Positions 44,730 through 55,746 of a DNA stretch of 64,000 nt are shown here, piece by piece. Below the pieces are notes generated by a model that was not told the origin of the DNA, ran no database searches, and saw only the letters and a program-made list of their open reading frames with translations. The stretch spans positions 178,162 to 242,161 of the forward strand of contig NZ_VUMY01000001.1 in NCBI RefSeq assembly GCF_009695935.1, given 5' to 3'. Each line of letters starts with the position of its first letter. Positions within the stretch are counted from its first letter, which is position 1. Source of the DNA: Mobiluncus porci. GTDB taxonomy: Bacteria > Actinomycetota > Actinomycetes > Actinomycetales > Actinomycetaceae. Both the position numbers and the translations under genes were made by a program.

Positions 44730-45688
44730 GAGGCAGCTCCTTGTTTAGGGGAGCTAAACGTCATACCGGCTTCGAGTCGTGCTCCCCTCGCCCAGGCATC
44801 AGCCGTCATGTGTTTTTTCCCCGCCGGAGCCACCGTGTCGAGGCATACCGGATGGGTTCCGGTTCCCACCCAGACTTCGTGGCGAGTCAGGAAAATCTCC
44901 CCGGGGCTAAGGGTTTGGAGAGGCATTGTGACTTCGGGGTTTTGGGCCAGCACTCCCACTTTGAGGCGCAAGTCACCAAGTAAGGTCCAAGCTCCGGGCG
45001 AGGGAGTGAAACCCTTGATATGTCCGTCAATCAAGGTGGCGTCTTTAGTCCAGTCGATTTGGCCCTCACTCGCGGTGAGCTGCGGGGCGTAGGTGACGCC
45101 GTCCTCGGTTTGGGGCGTGGGCGGGGTGCCGGAGGTGATTTTTGTAAGCGCAGTTTCCAGCGGGACTTCGGCGAGATTTCCCAAGACCGTGAGAAGTTCT
45201 CCGGCAGAGGCTTCGTTCGGGATTGCCACCGGCAAAGTGGCGTAAACGGGGCCAGTGTCGAGGGCGAGCTCGAGTTGGAAAACCGTGATTCCGGTTTCTT
45301 TGTCTCCGGTCTCCAAGGCGCGCTGAACCGGCGCGGCTCCGCGCCACCGCGGCAGGAGGGAAAAGTGGATGTTGATCCAGCCGTGGGTGGGAAGATCCAA
45401 GATGTTTTGGGGAAGGATTGCTCCGTAAGCCACCACGACCCCTAGGTCGGGAGCCATTTCTCGAATCATCGCCTCGGCGTCAGGATTATTTTTTAGGGAC
45501 TTGGGTTGGTAAAGCGGAAGATCGTGTTCCACCGCGAACTGTGACACCGCAGATGGCTGAGGTTTCCGCCCCCGACCCTTGGGGGCATCGGGGCGCGACA
45601 GCACTCCGACCACCTCGTGGCTCGAATCCAGCAAGTATCGCAAGGTCGGCAAAGCGGCGTCTGGGGATCCGGCAAAAACAATTCGCAT
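44726..45688 (-). CDS. fmt: Methionyl-tRNA formyltransferase
   Basis: 320 residues. It formylates initiator Met-tRNA. Motifs: MRIVFAGSPDAALPTLRYL, VAYGAILPQNILDLP, and INIHFSLLPRWRGAAPVQRA (catalytic Asn, His), with LALDTGP for the Asp. The C-terminal anticodon-stem-binding domain is present. It lies 30 bp downstream of priA. The usual def gene is not adjacent. Confidence 0.96.
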   Translation of the reverse strand: MRIVFAGSPDAALPTLRYLLDSSHEVVGVLSRPDAPKGRGRKPQPSAVSQFAVEHDLPLYQPKSLKNNPDAEAMIREMAPDLGVVVAYGAILPQNILDLPTHGWINIHFSLLPRWRGAAPVQRALETGDKETGITVFQLELALDTGPVYATLPVAIPNEASAGELLTVLGNLAEVPLETALTKITSGTPPTPQTEDGVTYAPQLTASEGQIDWTKDATLIDGHIKGFTPSPGAWTLLGDLRLKVGVLAQNPEVTMPLQTLSPGEIFLTRHEVWVGTGTHPVCLDTVAPAGKKHMTADAWARGARLEAGMTFSSPKQGAAS

Positions 45689-45718
45689 GGGACTATCTTA
45701 CCTGCCCTGGTTAGGGCA

Positions 45719-47779
45719 TTAGGCGACTTGGCCGGCGGGGTCGGCAGGATCGATTTCAACCAGGAGATTGCCCGTCGCTCCGGATTTGAAATTGAGGGAG
45801 CGGAGCACTTTCCCCAGGGCCTCGCTTTCTTTGAGGGAAACCGAGACGAAAGCCGCCTCGAATCCCGGCTGGGTGCTGGATTCTACCGGACCTAAGACTA
45901 GAGCCTCGGGAAGCACAAGTTGTAGTTCCTCCAGAAACCCAGCGAGCTTCGGAGCCTGTAACAGGGCCGTCCGCCACGCGGGCGCAAAGTGCCCCACCTG
46001 GCGCTCCCGCAAATCAACCTCCGCCGCCCCCCAGGGATCCCAACGGATGAGGCTCTGCTCCCACAGGGTTCCCAAGGGCTCGGTAACAAACACGGTTCTT
46101 CCCGGCGCCACCAGCGCCGCGGCAGCCAAAAACCGACGCATCACTTCTTGAGCCGTCCACAGCGCGGTTCGGGAAGCCAACATGTGGGCTCTGAGAATCA
46201 GCGCCGCCTGGTAGCCTCCCGCCGCCACCGGTTCCGCCCCCGAGTTCGCGATCACGAGACGCGGCTCGTCCCCGATTTGGCTCAAAAACCCCGCCCCAGG
46301 TTTGGAAACCAACACCGGTATGTCTTTGAACATTCGCCCGATGTCTTCAATGACGGTACGTGATTGCAGCAAGCGCCCCCGCACTTTCGAAGACCCGCAG
46401 TTGTGGCACACAAAATCGGTTTCTATAGCCCCGCAGCGACTACATTCCAAACGCGACCCGTTGAAACTCAACGGACCCCCGCAGACCCGACAGATGGCGT
46501 TGGTGCCACAGTTCACGCAACTGACCACCGAAAACTTGCTATCCCGCGGAATCAGAACCAGAACCGGACCGCGCCTAAGACCTTCGCGAGCAATCTTCAA
46601 GGCTCGCGCCGGAATCAGCATGGCAGAAGTCGGGCCCTCCCACATTTGCCCCTCAAAATCGAGGAACTGGAAGCGGGGGGTCGCGGCGCGCAGAGTGTCA
46701 CGCGTGGGGGCGAGTTTGCGCGCAAAACCGCGCTGGACGAGCTGTAAGTCCCCCGCACTGACGGAAAAATGCGCGAAAACCAGCGCACGACCCGTTTGCG
46801 TCGCCCGCTGCAAAAGCACCTGCCGCGCTGAGAAGTTAGGGAACATGTCGGAACTCAGAGACAAAGCCATATCGTCCCAACAGAAAAACAAACCCGGGAA
46901 CCGCAGAGGCAGGAACACTCCCCCGCGCGTCGCCACGATGACTGCGGCGCGTCCGAACCTGGCTTTCAAAAAACTCTCGTAGGCAGACGTCTGGGGCATG
47001 GTCGAAGTGTAGAGGGCAATTGAGTCTTCCCGACCGACAAAATAGCGCCGTAAAAACAGGTAGGCCTCGCCGGCTTCTTCTGCGGTGGGAAGAATCAAAA
47101 GCGATTGTTCTCCCCGATCCCACACTGGTTTTACGAGTTCCGCGAGAGGCAAAAACCGCGCGGGAAGCCCCGCCTTCCGAAGCGTCGAGGGTAGCTCCCC
47201 ACTCGCGGTCCCGTCCACTCTGGGCAGCGCGGAAACCACCGCGCGCGGATAGCCCCCTTCTTTGAGTTCCGAGAGGAACTCTTTACCTCCCTCATAACTT
47301 GCCCAGGTTCCCCCGTCCTCATCCACTGCGGGAGCCGAAGTCGTCAAATCCAGCGGCTCTGTCTCAAAGTCGGCTTCAATCTTGGCGCGACGCACCGGCA
47401 GGGCATAGCGCAACAAAACCCCCGGTCCGGTTCCGTAATGGAGCGAAACCGTTTCGAGTAGTTCCAAGGTTGACTCATCCAGGAGTGGCCAAGGGCTCAC
47501 CACTCGCCGGATCTCCTGCAGGGGCTTCAACCAGTCAGTGCTGTCTTTTCGCGCGGCAATGACGCCCGTATATTCTTTCCCGCTAACCTTGACTTTAACG
47601 AGGCTCCCGACCTGTGCCGCCGCGTCGAACTTCGCGGGAACCACAAAATCGAGAGCCCGAGAAAGCTGGGGCGCGAAAGTGTTCAACAGCACTGCCGCTA
47701 CCGCGTTTTCGACACCCTCCACCGTGACCTTCCGCGGTCCTGGGTTCTCAAAGCCTTCGAGCGGCAGCAACCCCTCCAT
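45719..47779 (-). CDS. priA: Primosomal protein N' (actinobacterial PriA, helicase-inactive type)
   Basis: 686 residues. The N-terminal DNA-binding domain and winged helix are recognisable (FAPQLSRALDFVVP, GSLVKVKVSG). Cysteines around SCVNCGTNAICRVCGGPLS and LECSRCGAIETDFVCHNCGS form the zinc fold. The helicase lobes lack a classical Walker A and DEAH, as is normal for actinobacterial PriA, so it likely only assembles the restart primosome. It follows metK directly, in the conserved order metK-priA-fmt. Confidence 0.9.
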   Translation of the reverse strand: MEGLLPLEGFENPGPRKVTVEGVENAVAAVLLNTFAPQLSRALDFVVPAKFDAAAQVGSLVKVKVSGKEYTGVIAARKDSTDWLKPLQEIRRVVSPWPLLDESTLELLETVSLHYGTGPGVLLRYALPVRRAKIEADFETEPLDLTTSAPAVDEDGGTWASYEGGKEFLSELKEGGYPRAVVSALPRVDGTASGELPSTLRKAGLPARFLPLAELVKPVWDRGEQSLLILPTAEEAGEAYLFLRRYFVGREDSIALYTSTMPQTSAYESFLKARFGRAAVIVATRGGVFLPLRFPGLFFCWDDMALSLSSDMFPNFSARQVLLQRATQTGRALVFAHFSVSAGDLQLVQRGFARKLAPTRDTLRAATPRFQFLDFEGQMWEGPTSAMLIPARALKIAREGLRRGPVLVLIPRDSKFSVVSCVNCGTNAICRVCGGPLSFNGSRLECSRCGAIETDFVCHNCGSSKVRGRLLQSRTVIEDIGRMFKDIPVLVSKPGAGFLSQIGDEPRLVIANSGAEPVAAGGYQAALILRAHMLASRTALWTAQEVMRRFLAAAALVAPGRTVFVTEPLGTLWEQSLIRWDPWGAAEVDLRERQVGHFAPAWRTALLQAPKLAGFLEELQLVLPEALVLGPVESSTQPGFEAAFVSVSLKESEALGKVLRSLNFKSGATGNLLVEIDPADPAGQVA

Positions 47780-48973
47780 TTACTTGAAGAAATTCTTGAG
47801 CGCGTCGACCCGGTCGGTATTCTCCCAGGTGAAGCCCTCTCGCCCGAAATGACCGTAGTTTGTCGTGTAGCGGAAAATCGGACGGGTCAAATCCAGGTCG
47901 CGAATAATCGCGGCGGGACGCATGTCGAAAACGGACTGGGCGGCGGCGGCAATTTTCTCATCCTCCACGACGCCGGTTCCGAACGTGTTCACCGCGAAAG
48001 ACACCGGATGGGCTCGACCAATGGCGTAGGCGCTTTGAATCTCGCACCGCTTCGCGAGCCCCGCGGCGACGATATTTTTCGCAATCCAGCGCAACGCATA
48101 AGACGCGGAACGGTCCACTTTTGTTGCGTCCTTACCGGAAAAAGCGCCACCGCCGTGGCGAGCCATCCCGCCGTAAGTGTCGACTATAATCTTTCTTCCG
48201 GTCAGTCCGGAGTCAGCTGCCGGCCCGCCGATAACGAATTTACCGGAGGGATTCACCAAGACCTCGGCCGCCGAGGTGTCGAGGTCAAGATCCAGCCCTT
48301 CGAAAACCGGACGGATGACTTCGGCCTCCACCATGGCGTGAAGCTCCGCTTGAGTCCGGTCGGGGTTGTGTTGGGTGGAAACCACCACGGTCGAGAGAGC
48401 CCGGGGAACATCGTCCTCGTAAACGATACTGACCTGGGTTTTTCCATCAGGCCGCAGTCCGGAAACAATCCCGTCTTTGCGAACCTGGGCGAGACGTGCC
48501 GAGAGTTTATGAGCGAGCCAAATCGGCATCGGCATAAGATCTGGGGTTTCATCGCAGGCGTAACCGAACATGAGACCCTGGTCTCCCGCGCCTTGCGCAT
48601 CCAGCGGATCAAAATCTTTCGCAATCTTGCGGGTCTCTAAGGAATGCGTCACCCCCGCTTCGATGTCCGGCGACTGCTGGTCTAACGACACCATGACCCC
48701 GCAAGAGCGTCCGTCGAAGCCGATATCCGAAGACGTATAGCCAATCTGAGAGATTTCGTGGCGCACAATGTGGGGGATTTCCACATACGCTTCGGTTGTC
48801 ACCTCGCCCATCACGTGGACCAAGCCGGTGGTGATGAAGGTTTCCACGGCGACGCGCGCGGCGGGATCTTGTTCCAAGATGGCGTCCAAAATCGAGTCGG
48901 CTATCCGGTCACAAACCTTGTCAGGATGTCCTTCGGTGACAGATTCAGAAGTAAAAGTAAGAGTTTTGCTCAT
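47780..48973 (-). CDS. metK: S-adenosylmethionine synthetase
   Basis: 397 residues. It makes SAM from methionine and ATP. Motifs: [36 protein letters not shown], and the P-loop-like [19 protein letters not shown]. The length is standard. It starts 14 bp after coaB, and no SAM riboswitch fits in that gap. priA begins immediately after its stop. Confidence 0.98.
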   Translation of the reverse strand: MSKTLTFTSESVTEGHPDKVCDRIADSILDAILEQDPAARVAVETFITTGLVHVMGEVTTEAYVEIPHIVRHEISQIGYTSSDIGFDGRSCGVMVSLDQQSPDIEAGVTHSLETRKIAKDFDPLDAQGAGDQGLMFGYACDETPDLMPMPIWLAHKLSARLAQVRKDGIVSGLRPDGKTQVSIVYEDDVPRALSTVVVSTQHNPDRTQAELHAMVEAEVIRPVFEGLDLDLDTSAAEVLVNPSGKFVIGGPAADSGLTGRKIIVDTYGGMARHGGGAFSGKDATKVDRSASYALRWIAKNIVAAGLAKRCEIQSAYAIGRAHPVSFAVNTFGTGVVEDEKIAAAAQSVFDMRPAAIIRDLDLTRPIFRYTTNYGHFGREGFTWENTDRVDALKNFFK

Positions 48974-48987
48974 GAAGTGAATTCTAG

Positions 48988-49644
48988 TCAGTTTCGAGCT
49001 ATTTTGCCCGCGAGATGGAGCAAGACTTTTCCGACCTCGTATTTTGTTCCGCTGGCCTCGCCGATAATCTCCCCGCGGTCATCAAAAAAATACAGCGTAT
49101 TTGTCTGGGTTCCAAAACCGAGGCCTTCTCCCACCTGGTTTACCGCCAGCAGGTCGGCGCCTTTCGCTTTGGCTTTCAAACTCCCTTGGGTTTTCACCTC
49201 GTCCACCGAACCCGTGAGCGCCCCGAATCCCACAATAACCTGCCCCGCTTGGCGCCGAGACAACAAAGTAGCCAAAACATCGGGGGTTCTCTCCAGTTCC
49301 AGGACTGGAATCGTGTCACTGTGACGGGTGATTTTTCCGCTCACGCGAATCGGGCGAAAATCCGCCACGGCGGCGCTTTGCACAATCAAATCCGCCTCGC
49401 GAGCGGCCTGGAGCATTGCCGTGAGCATCTCATCGGCGGTCTCCACTTCCACCACCGAAACTCCCGAAGGCACCAAAGCGGTCTCCACATTGGCGGCCAC
49501 CAAAGTGACTGCCGCGCCTAAATCCTGAGCCGCTCGCGCTATCTCACAGCCCTGACGTCCGGTCGAGCGATTACCAAGAAACCGCACCTCATCCCAGGGT
49601 TCGCGGGTGCCACCGGCGGAAACAAGAACGCGGGCAAAGTCCAT
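48988..49644 (-). CDS. coaB: Phosphopantothenate-cysteine ligase (separate CoaB)
   Basis: 218 residues from the ATG at 49644. It joins 4'-phosphopantothenate and cysteine in CoA synthesis. Motifs: [46 protein letters not shown], and [16 protein letters not shown]. The frame extends upstream to 49683, but the chosen ATG is preceded by AGGA and lies 10 nt after the coaC stop. Most actinobacteria make a single CoaBC protein; here this half is a separate gene in a different frame. Confidence 0.9.
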   Translation of the reverse strand: MDFARVLVSAGGTREPWDEVRFLGNRSTGRQGCEIARAAQDLGAAVTLVAANVETALVPSGVSVVEVETADEMLTAMLQAAREADLIVQSAAVADFRPIRVSGKITRHSDTIPVLELERTPDVLATLLSRRQAGQVIVGFGALTGSVDEVKTQGSLKAKAKGADLLAVNQVGEGLGFGTQTNTLYFFDDRGEIIGEASGTKYEVGKVLLHLAGKIARN

Positions 49645-49654
49645 GGGGCGATTC

Positions 49655-50203
49655 CTACCATCCGAGGGCCGCGCGGAATTCACTGACGATGGTTTCCGGC
49701 TCGCTCAACCGTCCGACCCCCTCGGTGCGGTCTGCTAGAGAGCCCGATTCGGGACCGATAAAATGCCAGCCGCGCTCGCGAAGCACGCCAACGTTTTCTT
49801 GAGTGGCGGAGTTGTTCCACATGGTCGGGTGCATGGCTGGGGCGAGAAACCGCGGACAGTCAACGGTTATCGCCGCGAGAGTAAGGAACTCTTCGGCCAG
49901 ACCCATCCGGAATCGAGCCATGAGGTCTGCCGTAGCACCGACGACCAAGAAGGCCTGGGCGCGTTCCGCTACGGAAACATGGGTGATTTCGTCGGGCTTT
50001 TCAAACACATCCACGTGGATGGGATGGGCGCTTAATGATTCCCACGTGGCTTTCCCCACAAACTGCAACGAGGCTCGAGTCGGACACACCCACACATCGA
50101 GACCCGCCTTGGTCAAGAAGCGCAACACTTCCACGCCTTTAAAGGCGGAAACGGAGGCTCCCACCCCGAGAATCATCGGGGGACGCAAGGACTCATTCTT
50201 CAC
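49655..50203 (-). CDS. coaC: Phosphopantothenoylcysteine decarboxylase (separate CoaC)
   Basis: 182 residues, the flavin-dependent half that decarboxylates PPC to 4'-phosphopantetheine. Motifs: [20 protein letters not shown], the catalytic-His region [12 protein letters not shown], and [16 protein letters not shown] (the PAMxxxMW signature, with His where Asn is usual elsewhere). It ends in a stop just where the linker to CoaB would begin. It overlaps rpoZ by 11 nt. The flavoprotein half looks complete. Confidence 0.9.
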   Translation of the reverse strand: MKNESLRPPMILGVGASVSAFKGVEVLRFLTKAGLDVWVCPTRASLQFVGKATWESLSAHPIHVDVFEKPDEITHVSVAERAQAFLVVGATADLMARFRMGLAEEFLTLAAITVDCPRFLAPAMHPTMWNNSATQENVGVLRERGWHFIGPESGSLADRTEGVGRLSEPETIVSEFRAALGW

Positions 50204-50480
50204 TGTCTTCAGTCTTATGAGGATCTTGCAGTTTCATATCAAGCATCCCGTCGGCTATCTCGTGCATCGCGATAGACAGGGGCTTTTCGCGGGGCTCGTG
50301 ATCCACGAGAGGACCAATCGTATCCAAAAGACCGGCTTCGAGCTGTTGATTGTAGGTGTTGATTTGACGCGCCCGCGCTGCAGAAAACGCCACCAAGGCA
50401 TATTTAGAGTCAACGTGTTCAAGCAAGTCATCAATCGGCGGATTGGTGATTCCTTCCGGATGGGCTACTGTTCCCGTCAT
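50193..50480 (-). CDS. rpoZ: RNA polymerase omega subunit
   Basis: 95 residues. The omega core reads [20 protein letters not shown] and [13 protein letters not shown], with [15 protein letters not shown]. It helps assemble beta' into RNA polymerase. The C-terminus is acidic. It lies between gmk and coaC, as in most actinobacteria. Confidence 0.95.
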   Translation of the reverse strand: MTGTVAHPEGITNPPIDDLLEHVDSKYALVAFSAARARQINTYNQQLEAGLLDTIGPLVDHEPREKPLSIAMHEIADGMLDMKLQDPHKTEDSEE

Positions 50481-50519
50481 TAAATCCTCTTCTTTCTAAG
50501 GTTTCAAGAGCATCTTATT

Positions 50520-51089
50520 CTATGCCAAACCCATGATTTTAGCCAATGCGAGAGTCGCGTTTTCAACTTTATCGTTGACGATAACCTCATCGAACTCCCC
50601 TTGCGCAGCCAGCTCCACTTTGGCCGTCGCCAAACGACGTTGCTGTTCCTCGGCACGCTCAGTCCCCCGCCCCGCTAGACGATGCACCAGCTCATCCCAG
50701 GAGGGCGGTTTCATGAAGATGGAATGCGCTTCGGGGCGGGCCGCCTTCACCTGATGGAATCCTGCCAGGTCAATCTCCAACAAGACTGGAAGTCCTCGTC
50801 GCAAAGCGTCATCCACCGGCGCCGCGGGGGTGCCATAGAAATTCTGGTGGTGGACTTCGGCCCACTCCAACATTCCACCGGAATCAATAAGCCGCTGGAA
50901 TTCTTCGTGGGAAACGAAGAAATAGGATTTTCCTTCCACTTCTCCCGGACGGGGATCACGGGTGGTGGCTGACACTGAAAGATAGAATTTTCCCGGATAT
51001 TTTTCCGACAGAGAACCCACCACTGTTCCTTTACCAACAGCAGTGGGTCCGCAGAGAATGAACAACCGGGCGTTTGCCCTGTCGTTCAT
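50520..51089 (-). CDS. gmk: Guanylate kinase
   Basis: 189 residues. It phosphorylates GMP/dGMP to GDP/dGDP. The P-loop reads LCGPTAVGKGT; GMP-binding parts include SVSATTRDPRPGEVEGKSYFF and GTPAAPVDDALRRG. The length is standard. It starts 3 nt after the mihF stop, so the two are coupled. Confidence 0.97.
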   Translation of the reverse strand: MNDRANARLFILCGPTAVGKGTVVGSLSEKYPGKFYLSVSATTRDPRPGEVEGKSYFFVSHEEFQRLIDSGGMLEWAEVHHQNFYGTPAAPVDDALRRGLPVLLEIDLAGFHQVKAARPEAHSIFMKPPSWDELVHRLAGRGTERAEEQQRRLATAKVELAAQGEFDEVIVNDKVENATLALAKIMGLA

Positions 51090-51092
51090 CGG

Positions 51093-51404
51093 TTATCCAA
51101 AGCGCTTGATGAGTTCTTCGGTCTGGTGAGGACCAAGGCCACGAATACGACGAGCCGGAGAAATCCCAATTTCTTCCATCGCTTGGGCTGCGGTCTTGGC
51201 GCCCACGCGGGGAAGAGATTCCAGCAAGGAAACCACTTTCATCTTGGCCAAGGCTTCGTCTGAGGCGGATGCTTTCAAGACTTCGGAGAGGGTTTTCTTG
51301 CGGTTTTTCAAATCGGCTTTGATTTCCGCACGATGTTTGCGCGCGGCTGCGGCCTTTTTCAAGGCTTCGGCGCGCTGCTCAGCGGTGAGGGAAGGAAGTG
51401 CCAT
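51093..51404 (-). CDS. mihF: Integration host factor, actinobacterial type (mIHF)
   Basis: 103 residues, a basic helical DNA-binding protein unrelated to the IHF alpha/beta of proteobacteria. Typical: PSLTAEQRAEALKKAAAARK, VVSLLESLPRVGAKTAAQAM, and ARRIRGLGPHQTEELI, which carries a helix-hairpin-helix-like turn. It bends DNA in nucleoid organisation. Downstream of pyrF and directly upstream of gmk, the standard order. A gap of 79 bp precedes it and may contain a promoter. Confidence 0.95.
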   Translation of the reverse strand: MALPSLTAEQRAEALKKAAAARKHRAEIKADLKNRKKTLSEVLKASASDEALAKMKVVSLLESLPRVGAKTAAQAMEEIGISPARRIRGLGPHQTEELIKRFG

Positions 51405-51483
51405 GCTTTAACTCCTGATTCAACCTATTAACTGACTGTGTAAAGGTTAGATAATCAACCTTTACCTTATCCTATACTGAAAA

Positions 51484-52365
51484 TTAGCCCGCGAGTATGG
51501 CTTTTAGAGAAACTAAATTATTTGAAAAAGTTTCTTGCAGGCCTTTCGGATCCGGACCTTGGCGAAGAATCCCTCGAGAACTCGAGATAATGACCCGATT
51601 TGTTGCCGCCCCGAAAAGCTTGGCAATGTCTTGTGACGTGCCCCCTTGGGCTCCGAACCCGGGAACCAGGATGGGGCCGTTGGTGTCTTGTAGGACCTCT
51701 TCGAGGCCCTGCATCCGCTCGGCAACCGTGGCTCCGATCACCATACCCACGTGGCCCAACTGGCCTTGGCTGGCGCTTGTTGAATTCTCCGCAGCGACCT
51801 GGGTCATGATGTTTTCCGCAACTGAGCGCCCACTGTCCGCCATCATCGCACCCTGCAGAGGCCCCGCCTCCGGATTGGATGTGAGGGTCAAAACGAAAAC
51901 CCCTCTACCGCGCTCACGCGCGAGATCCAAAGCGGGACGAAGCGACTCGAAGCCGAGAAACGGACTCACCGTCATGGCGTCGGCTACGAGAGGCCCATCT
52001 CCCAGGTATGCCCGCGCGTAGGCGCTCATGGTGGATCCGATATCCCCGCGTTTCACGTCAGCTATCGACAGTGCCCCCACGTCCTCTATCGCCCGCAAAG
52101 TTGCAGTTAGCGCCGAGATCCCGGAAGAACCGTACTCTTCGTAGAGCGCGGACTGGGGCTTGAAGAAACCGCAGACATCTCCGAGCGCGTCTAGAACCCG
52201 CATCGAGAAATCCCACACTCCGGCACCGCTTCTGGGTAAGCCCCAGGCTTCCAACAGCTCCGGATGAGGATCAATCCCGACACACAGCGGCCCACGCTCC
52301 GTGCGCATTTGTTGAAAACGTTTCCCGAATGACTCCTCGACCGCAGTTTCTTCCATCATCCTCAT
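51484..52365 (-). CDS. pyrF: Orotidine 5'-phosphate decarboxylase (type 2)
   Basis: 293 residues. It converts OMP to UMP, the last step of de novo UMP synthesis. The long actinobacterial form shows CVGIDPHPELLEAWGL and the catalytic SIADVKRGDIGSTMSAYA (Lys, Asp pair), with LVPGFGAQGG at the phosphate loop. It is 54 bp downstream of carB in the pyr operon. Confidence 0.96.
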   Translation of the reverse strand: MRMMEETAVEESFGKRFQQMRTERGPLCVGIDPHPELLEAWGLPRSGAGVWDFSMRVLDALGDVCGFFKPQSALYEEYGSSGISALTATLRAIEDVGALSIADVKRGDIGSTMSAYARAYLGDGPLVADAMTVSPFLGFESLRPALDLARERGRGVFVLTLTSNPEAGPLQGAMMADSGRSVAENIMTQVAAENSTSASQGQLGHVGMVIGATVAERMQGLEEVLQDTNGPILVPGFGAQGGTSQDIAKLFGAATNRVIISSSRGILRQGPDPKGLQETFSNNLVSLKAILAG

Positions 52366-52419
52366 ACCTCTCTGAAACGGAATTCGTGTCTGGTGACAGC
52401 GAAAAATACACTTCTTGTA

Positions 52420-55400
52420 TTATCGCCTGTCACGGTCAGTTTCGCGAGCCTTTTCGAGTTCGATTTGCCGGTCTTGCAAACAGCGCACGGTAAATTGTTG
52501 ACCTTGGTGGAGGAAATCCATCGCCTGGACCGCAATCTGCAACGCTTGCACGGTCGTGATTACCTGTTTATTCGAGGTCGCGGCCGCAGTCCGAATCCGG
52601 TAGCCGGCTTCACGAATCCCCTTGCCGTGTTCCGGGGTGTTGATGACCATACCGACCTCATCGGACTTCACAAAAGAACTGAACTGGGTATCACCCTCGG
52701 GGTGTCGGCCTTCGCTGTCTTTTTGAATCAAGGTGACGGGGATTCCGTTGCGCTGCAGGACGCTCGCGGTGCCTTCCGTGGCGACGAGTTTGTAGCCGAG
52801 CTGGTTCAGGCGCGAACAAGGGAGAATAATGTTGCGCTTGTCGCGGTCAGCCACGGTAACAACTACGGTTCCTGACGTGGGAAGGCTTCCAACCGTGGCT
52901 TCTTGGGATTTTGCGAACGCCATCGGAAGATTCGTCCCCAAGCCCATCGCCTCACCGGTGGAACGCATTTCGGGGCCGAGAATCGTATCGACCATGTTTC
53001 CGGAAAACGTCCGGAACCGCTTGAACGGGAGGACGACTTCTTTCACGGCAATGTCGGGGTAGGTTTTCCAATCAGCAAAATCGCCTTCGGGTAAAACCCC
53101 GCGAGTACGTAGCTCCGCGATTGTCGTCCCGCACATGACCAGCGACGCGGCCCGAGCCAATTCCACTCCGGTGGCTTTCGCAACGAAAGGCACCGTGCGG
53201 GAGGCGCGAGGATTGGCCTCGATAATATAGAGGGTTCCAGCCGTAATCGCATACTGAATATTGATCAAACCGACCGTCCCCACTCCGGCCGCAATCGCCT
53301 CGGTGGCGCGGCGAATCTGGCCAATAATCGTTTGAGACAGGGTCGGGGGCGGTAAGACACAAGCCGAGTCTCCAGAGTGAATTCCGGCTTCTTCAATGTG
53401 TTCCATCACACCGGCGAGGTAAAGTTCGTGACCGTCATAGAGCGCATCGACGTCAATCTCGATGGCATCATCTAAGAACCGGTCAATCAGCAAGGGGCCG
53501 GCGCCGATTCCCGCAGTGTCCGGCCCATTGCGGTCTAAATAATCTTCGAGATGTTCGGGGCTGAAAATAATCTCCATGCCTCGCCCTCCCAAAACATAGG
53601 AAGGCCGAGCGAGAAGTGGGAATCCGATTTCCTTGGCTACCTCCCGCGCCCCGGCGTTGGAGGTGGCCGTTCCGTGAGCGGGGGCAGCCACACCGGCTGC
53701 GGTGTAGACCCGCTCGAATTCTTTACGATCTTCAGCCAAATCGATGGCCGCAGCTTGGGTTCCTAGAATCGGGACTCCGGCCTCGGTCAACTTCCCGGCT
53801 AAAGCCAGCGGAGTCTGTCCACCGAGTTGCACAATCATGCCGGCGATGGGGCCGCAGGCCAACTCCGCCAAATACACTTCGTAAACGTCTTCGAAAGTCA
53901 GCGGCTCGAAATACAGTCGGCTCGCGATGTCATAGTCGGTTGACACGGTTTCAGGATTGCAGTTAATCATGATTGTGTCGTATTTGTCTTTCAAAGACGT
54001 TGCGGCGTGAACGCAAGAATAATCGAACTCGATGCCCTGCCCGATGCGGTTTGGCCCCGAACCAAGAATAATCACCGCCGGTTTTTCGCGCAGCGTGACC
54101 TCGGTGGTGAGGTCGTAGCTTGAATACCGGTAAGGGGTGTTGGCCTTGAATTCGCCCGCGCAAGTGTCGACTTCCTTATAGACCGGATGCAGCCCGAAAG
54201 CATGGCGAACCTCCCGCACGGTTTCCTCGCTGATTCCACGAATCGCGCCGATCTGTGAGTCCGAAAATCCGTGACGTTTCGCCTCCCTCAGTAGCCGCGG
54301 GGAGAGCGTTTCGGCTTCGCGAATCCGATCCGCCAGCTCGCAAAGGAGGAACAGTTGGTCAATAAACCAAGGGTCGATCTTGGTGGCCGCGTGGATGTCC
54401 TCCAAGGAGGCTCCCCCGCGAATCGCGTCCACGACCTGAACAATGCGATGTTCGGTGGGGGTCTTGATGGCCTCCAGGAGCTCCGCGGTTTCGGCCGCGT
54501 CCGGTGCCAGTTTCGCAAAGTCGAAAGTCGAGGCTTTCTTGTCCAAAGAACGCAGCGCCTTTTGCAAAGCCTCGGTGAAGTTCCGCCCAATAGCCATGGC
54601 TTCACCAACAGACTTCATGGTGGTGGTCAAGGTGGGGTCACTGGCTGGGAATTTTTCAAACGCAAAACGCGGGGCTTTCACGACCACATAGTCCAGGGTC
54701 GGCTCGAAAGAAGCCGGAGTGGATCGGGTGATGTCGTTGGGGATTTCATCAAGGGAATACCCTACCGCGAGGCGCGCCGCGATCTTCGCAATCGGGAAAC
54801 CGGTGGCCTTCGAAGCCAGCGCAGAAGAGCGCGAAACCCGCGGATTCATCTCGATAACGATAATCCGACCGGTCTCAGGATGAACCGCGAACTGAATATT
54901 ACAGCCACCCGTGTCAACCCCGACTTCCCGAATCACCGCAATCCCGATATCGCGAAGTTTCTGGAGCTCGCGGTCGGTCAGAGTAAGCGCCGGAGCGACC
55001 GTAATCGAGTCACCCGTATGGACCCCCACCGGATCCAGGTTTTCGATAGAACAGACGACGACAACATTATCTTTCTTGTCGCGCATGAGTTCGAGCTCGT
55101 ATTCTTTCCACCCGATGATTGCTTCTTCGAGAAGAACCTCTGTGTTGAGCGAGTCCGCTAGGCCCGCTCCGGCGATACGCTCCAAGTCCGCTTCGTTGTA
55201 GGCGATGCCCGAGCCGAGCCCGCCCATGGTGAAAGACGGTCGCACCACCAAGGGATAGCCGAGTTCTTTAGCGGCAAGGTGACAATCTTCCAGGGAGTGG
55301 GCGATTTGGGAACGCGCCACTTCCGCGCCGCAACGCTCCACTACTTCCTTGAACTCTTCGCGGTCCTCACCGGCTTTAATCGCATCGGCATTCGCGCCAA

Positions 55401-55746
55401 TGAGTTCCACTCCGTATTTTTCAAGAATCCCAGCCTCAGTCAGTTCAATCGCCGCGTTCAAGGCGGTTTGTCCCCCGATAGTGGGAAGGAGCGCATCGGG
55501 ACGTTCAATGGCGATGATTTTTTCCAAGAACTCCGTAGTGATCGGCTCAATATAGGTTCGATCCGCTATTTCGGGGTCGGTCATGATCGTGGCCGGATTG
55601 GAGTTCACCAAGATAACTTTGATGCCTTCGCTGCGCAGCACTCGACAGGCTTGAGTGCCGGAATAATCGAATTCGGCGGCTTGACCAATCACGATTGGCC
55701 CTGAGCCAATGACCAGGACAGAGTTTATATCTTCACGTTTCCCCAT
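52420..55746 (-). CDS. carB: Carbamoyl-phosphate synthase, large subunit
   Basis: 1108 residues. It makes carbamoyl phosphate from bicarbonate, glutamine-derived ammonia and two ATP. Two ATP-grasp halves are visible: [20 protein letters not shown] with [16 protein letters not shown], and the second copy [19 protein letters not shown] with [13 protein letters not shown]. The C-terminal allosteric MGS-like domain follows. It overlaps carA by 1 nt (ATGA-type coupling). The length and motif spacing are normal. Confidence 0.98.
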   Translation of the reverse strand: MGKREDINSVLVIGSGPIVIGQAAEFDYSGTQACRVLRSEGIKVILVNSNPATIMTDPEIADRTYIEPITTEFLEKIIAIERPDALLPTIGGQTALNAAIELTEAGILEKYGVELIGANADAIKAGEDREEFKEVVERCGAEVARSQIAHSLEDCHLAAKELGYPLVVRPSFTMGGLGSGIAYNEADLERIAGAGLADSLNTEVLLEEAIIGWKEYELELMRDKKDNVVVVCSIENLDPVGVHTGDSITVAPALTLTDRELQKLRDIGIAVIREVGVDTGGCNIQFAVHPETGRIIVIEMNPRVSRSSALASKATGFPIAKIAARLAVGYSLDEIPNDITRSTPASFEPTLDYVVVKAPRFAFEKFPASDPTLTTTMKSVGEAMAIGRNFTEALQKALRSLDKKASTFDFAKLAPDAAETAELLEAIKTPTEHRIVQVVDAIRGGASLEDIHAATKIDPWFIDQLFLLCELADRIREAETLSPRLLREAKRHGFSDSQIGAIRGISEETVREVRHAFGLHPVYKEVDTCAGEFKANTPYRYSSYDLTTEVTLREKPAVIILGSGPNRIGQGIEFDYSCVHAATSLKDKYDTIMINCNPETVSTDYDIASRLYFEPLTFEDVYEVYLAELACGPIAGMIVQLGGQTPLALAGKLTEAGVPILGTQAAAIDLAEDRKEFERVYTAAGVAAPAHGTATSNAGAREVAKEIGFPLLARPSYVLGGRGMEIIFSPEHLEDYLDRNGPDTAGIGAGPLLIDRFLDDAIEIDVDALYDGHELYLAGVMEHIEEAGIHSGDSACVLPPPTLSQTIIGQIRRATEAIAAGVGTVGLINIQYAITAGTLYIIEANPRASRTVPFVAKATGVELARAASLVMCGTTIAELRTRGVLPEGDFADWKTYPDIAVKEVVLPFKRFRTFSGNMVDTILGPEMRSTGEAMGLGTNLPMAFAKSQEATVGSLPTSGTVVVTVADRDKRNIILPCSRLNQLGYKLVATEGTASVLQRNGIPVTLIQKDSEGRHPEGDTQFSSFVKSDEVGMVINTPEHGKGIREAGYRIRTAAATSNKQVITTVQALQIAVQAMDFLHQGQQFTVRCLQDRQIELEKARETDRDRR

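Noticed and set aside
45719..47779. PriA as a damaged gene, because Walker A and DEAH motifs are missing
   Set aside because: Loss of helicase motifs is normal in actinobacterial PriA, and the zinc cysteines and frame are intact.
48974..48987. SAM riboswitch before metK
   Set aside because: The gap to coaB is only 14 bp, and metK lies inside an operon.
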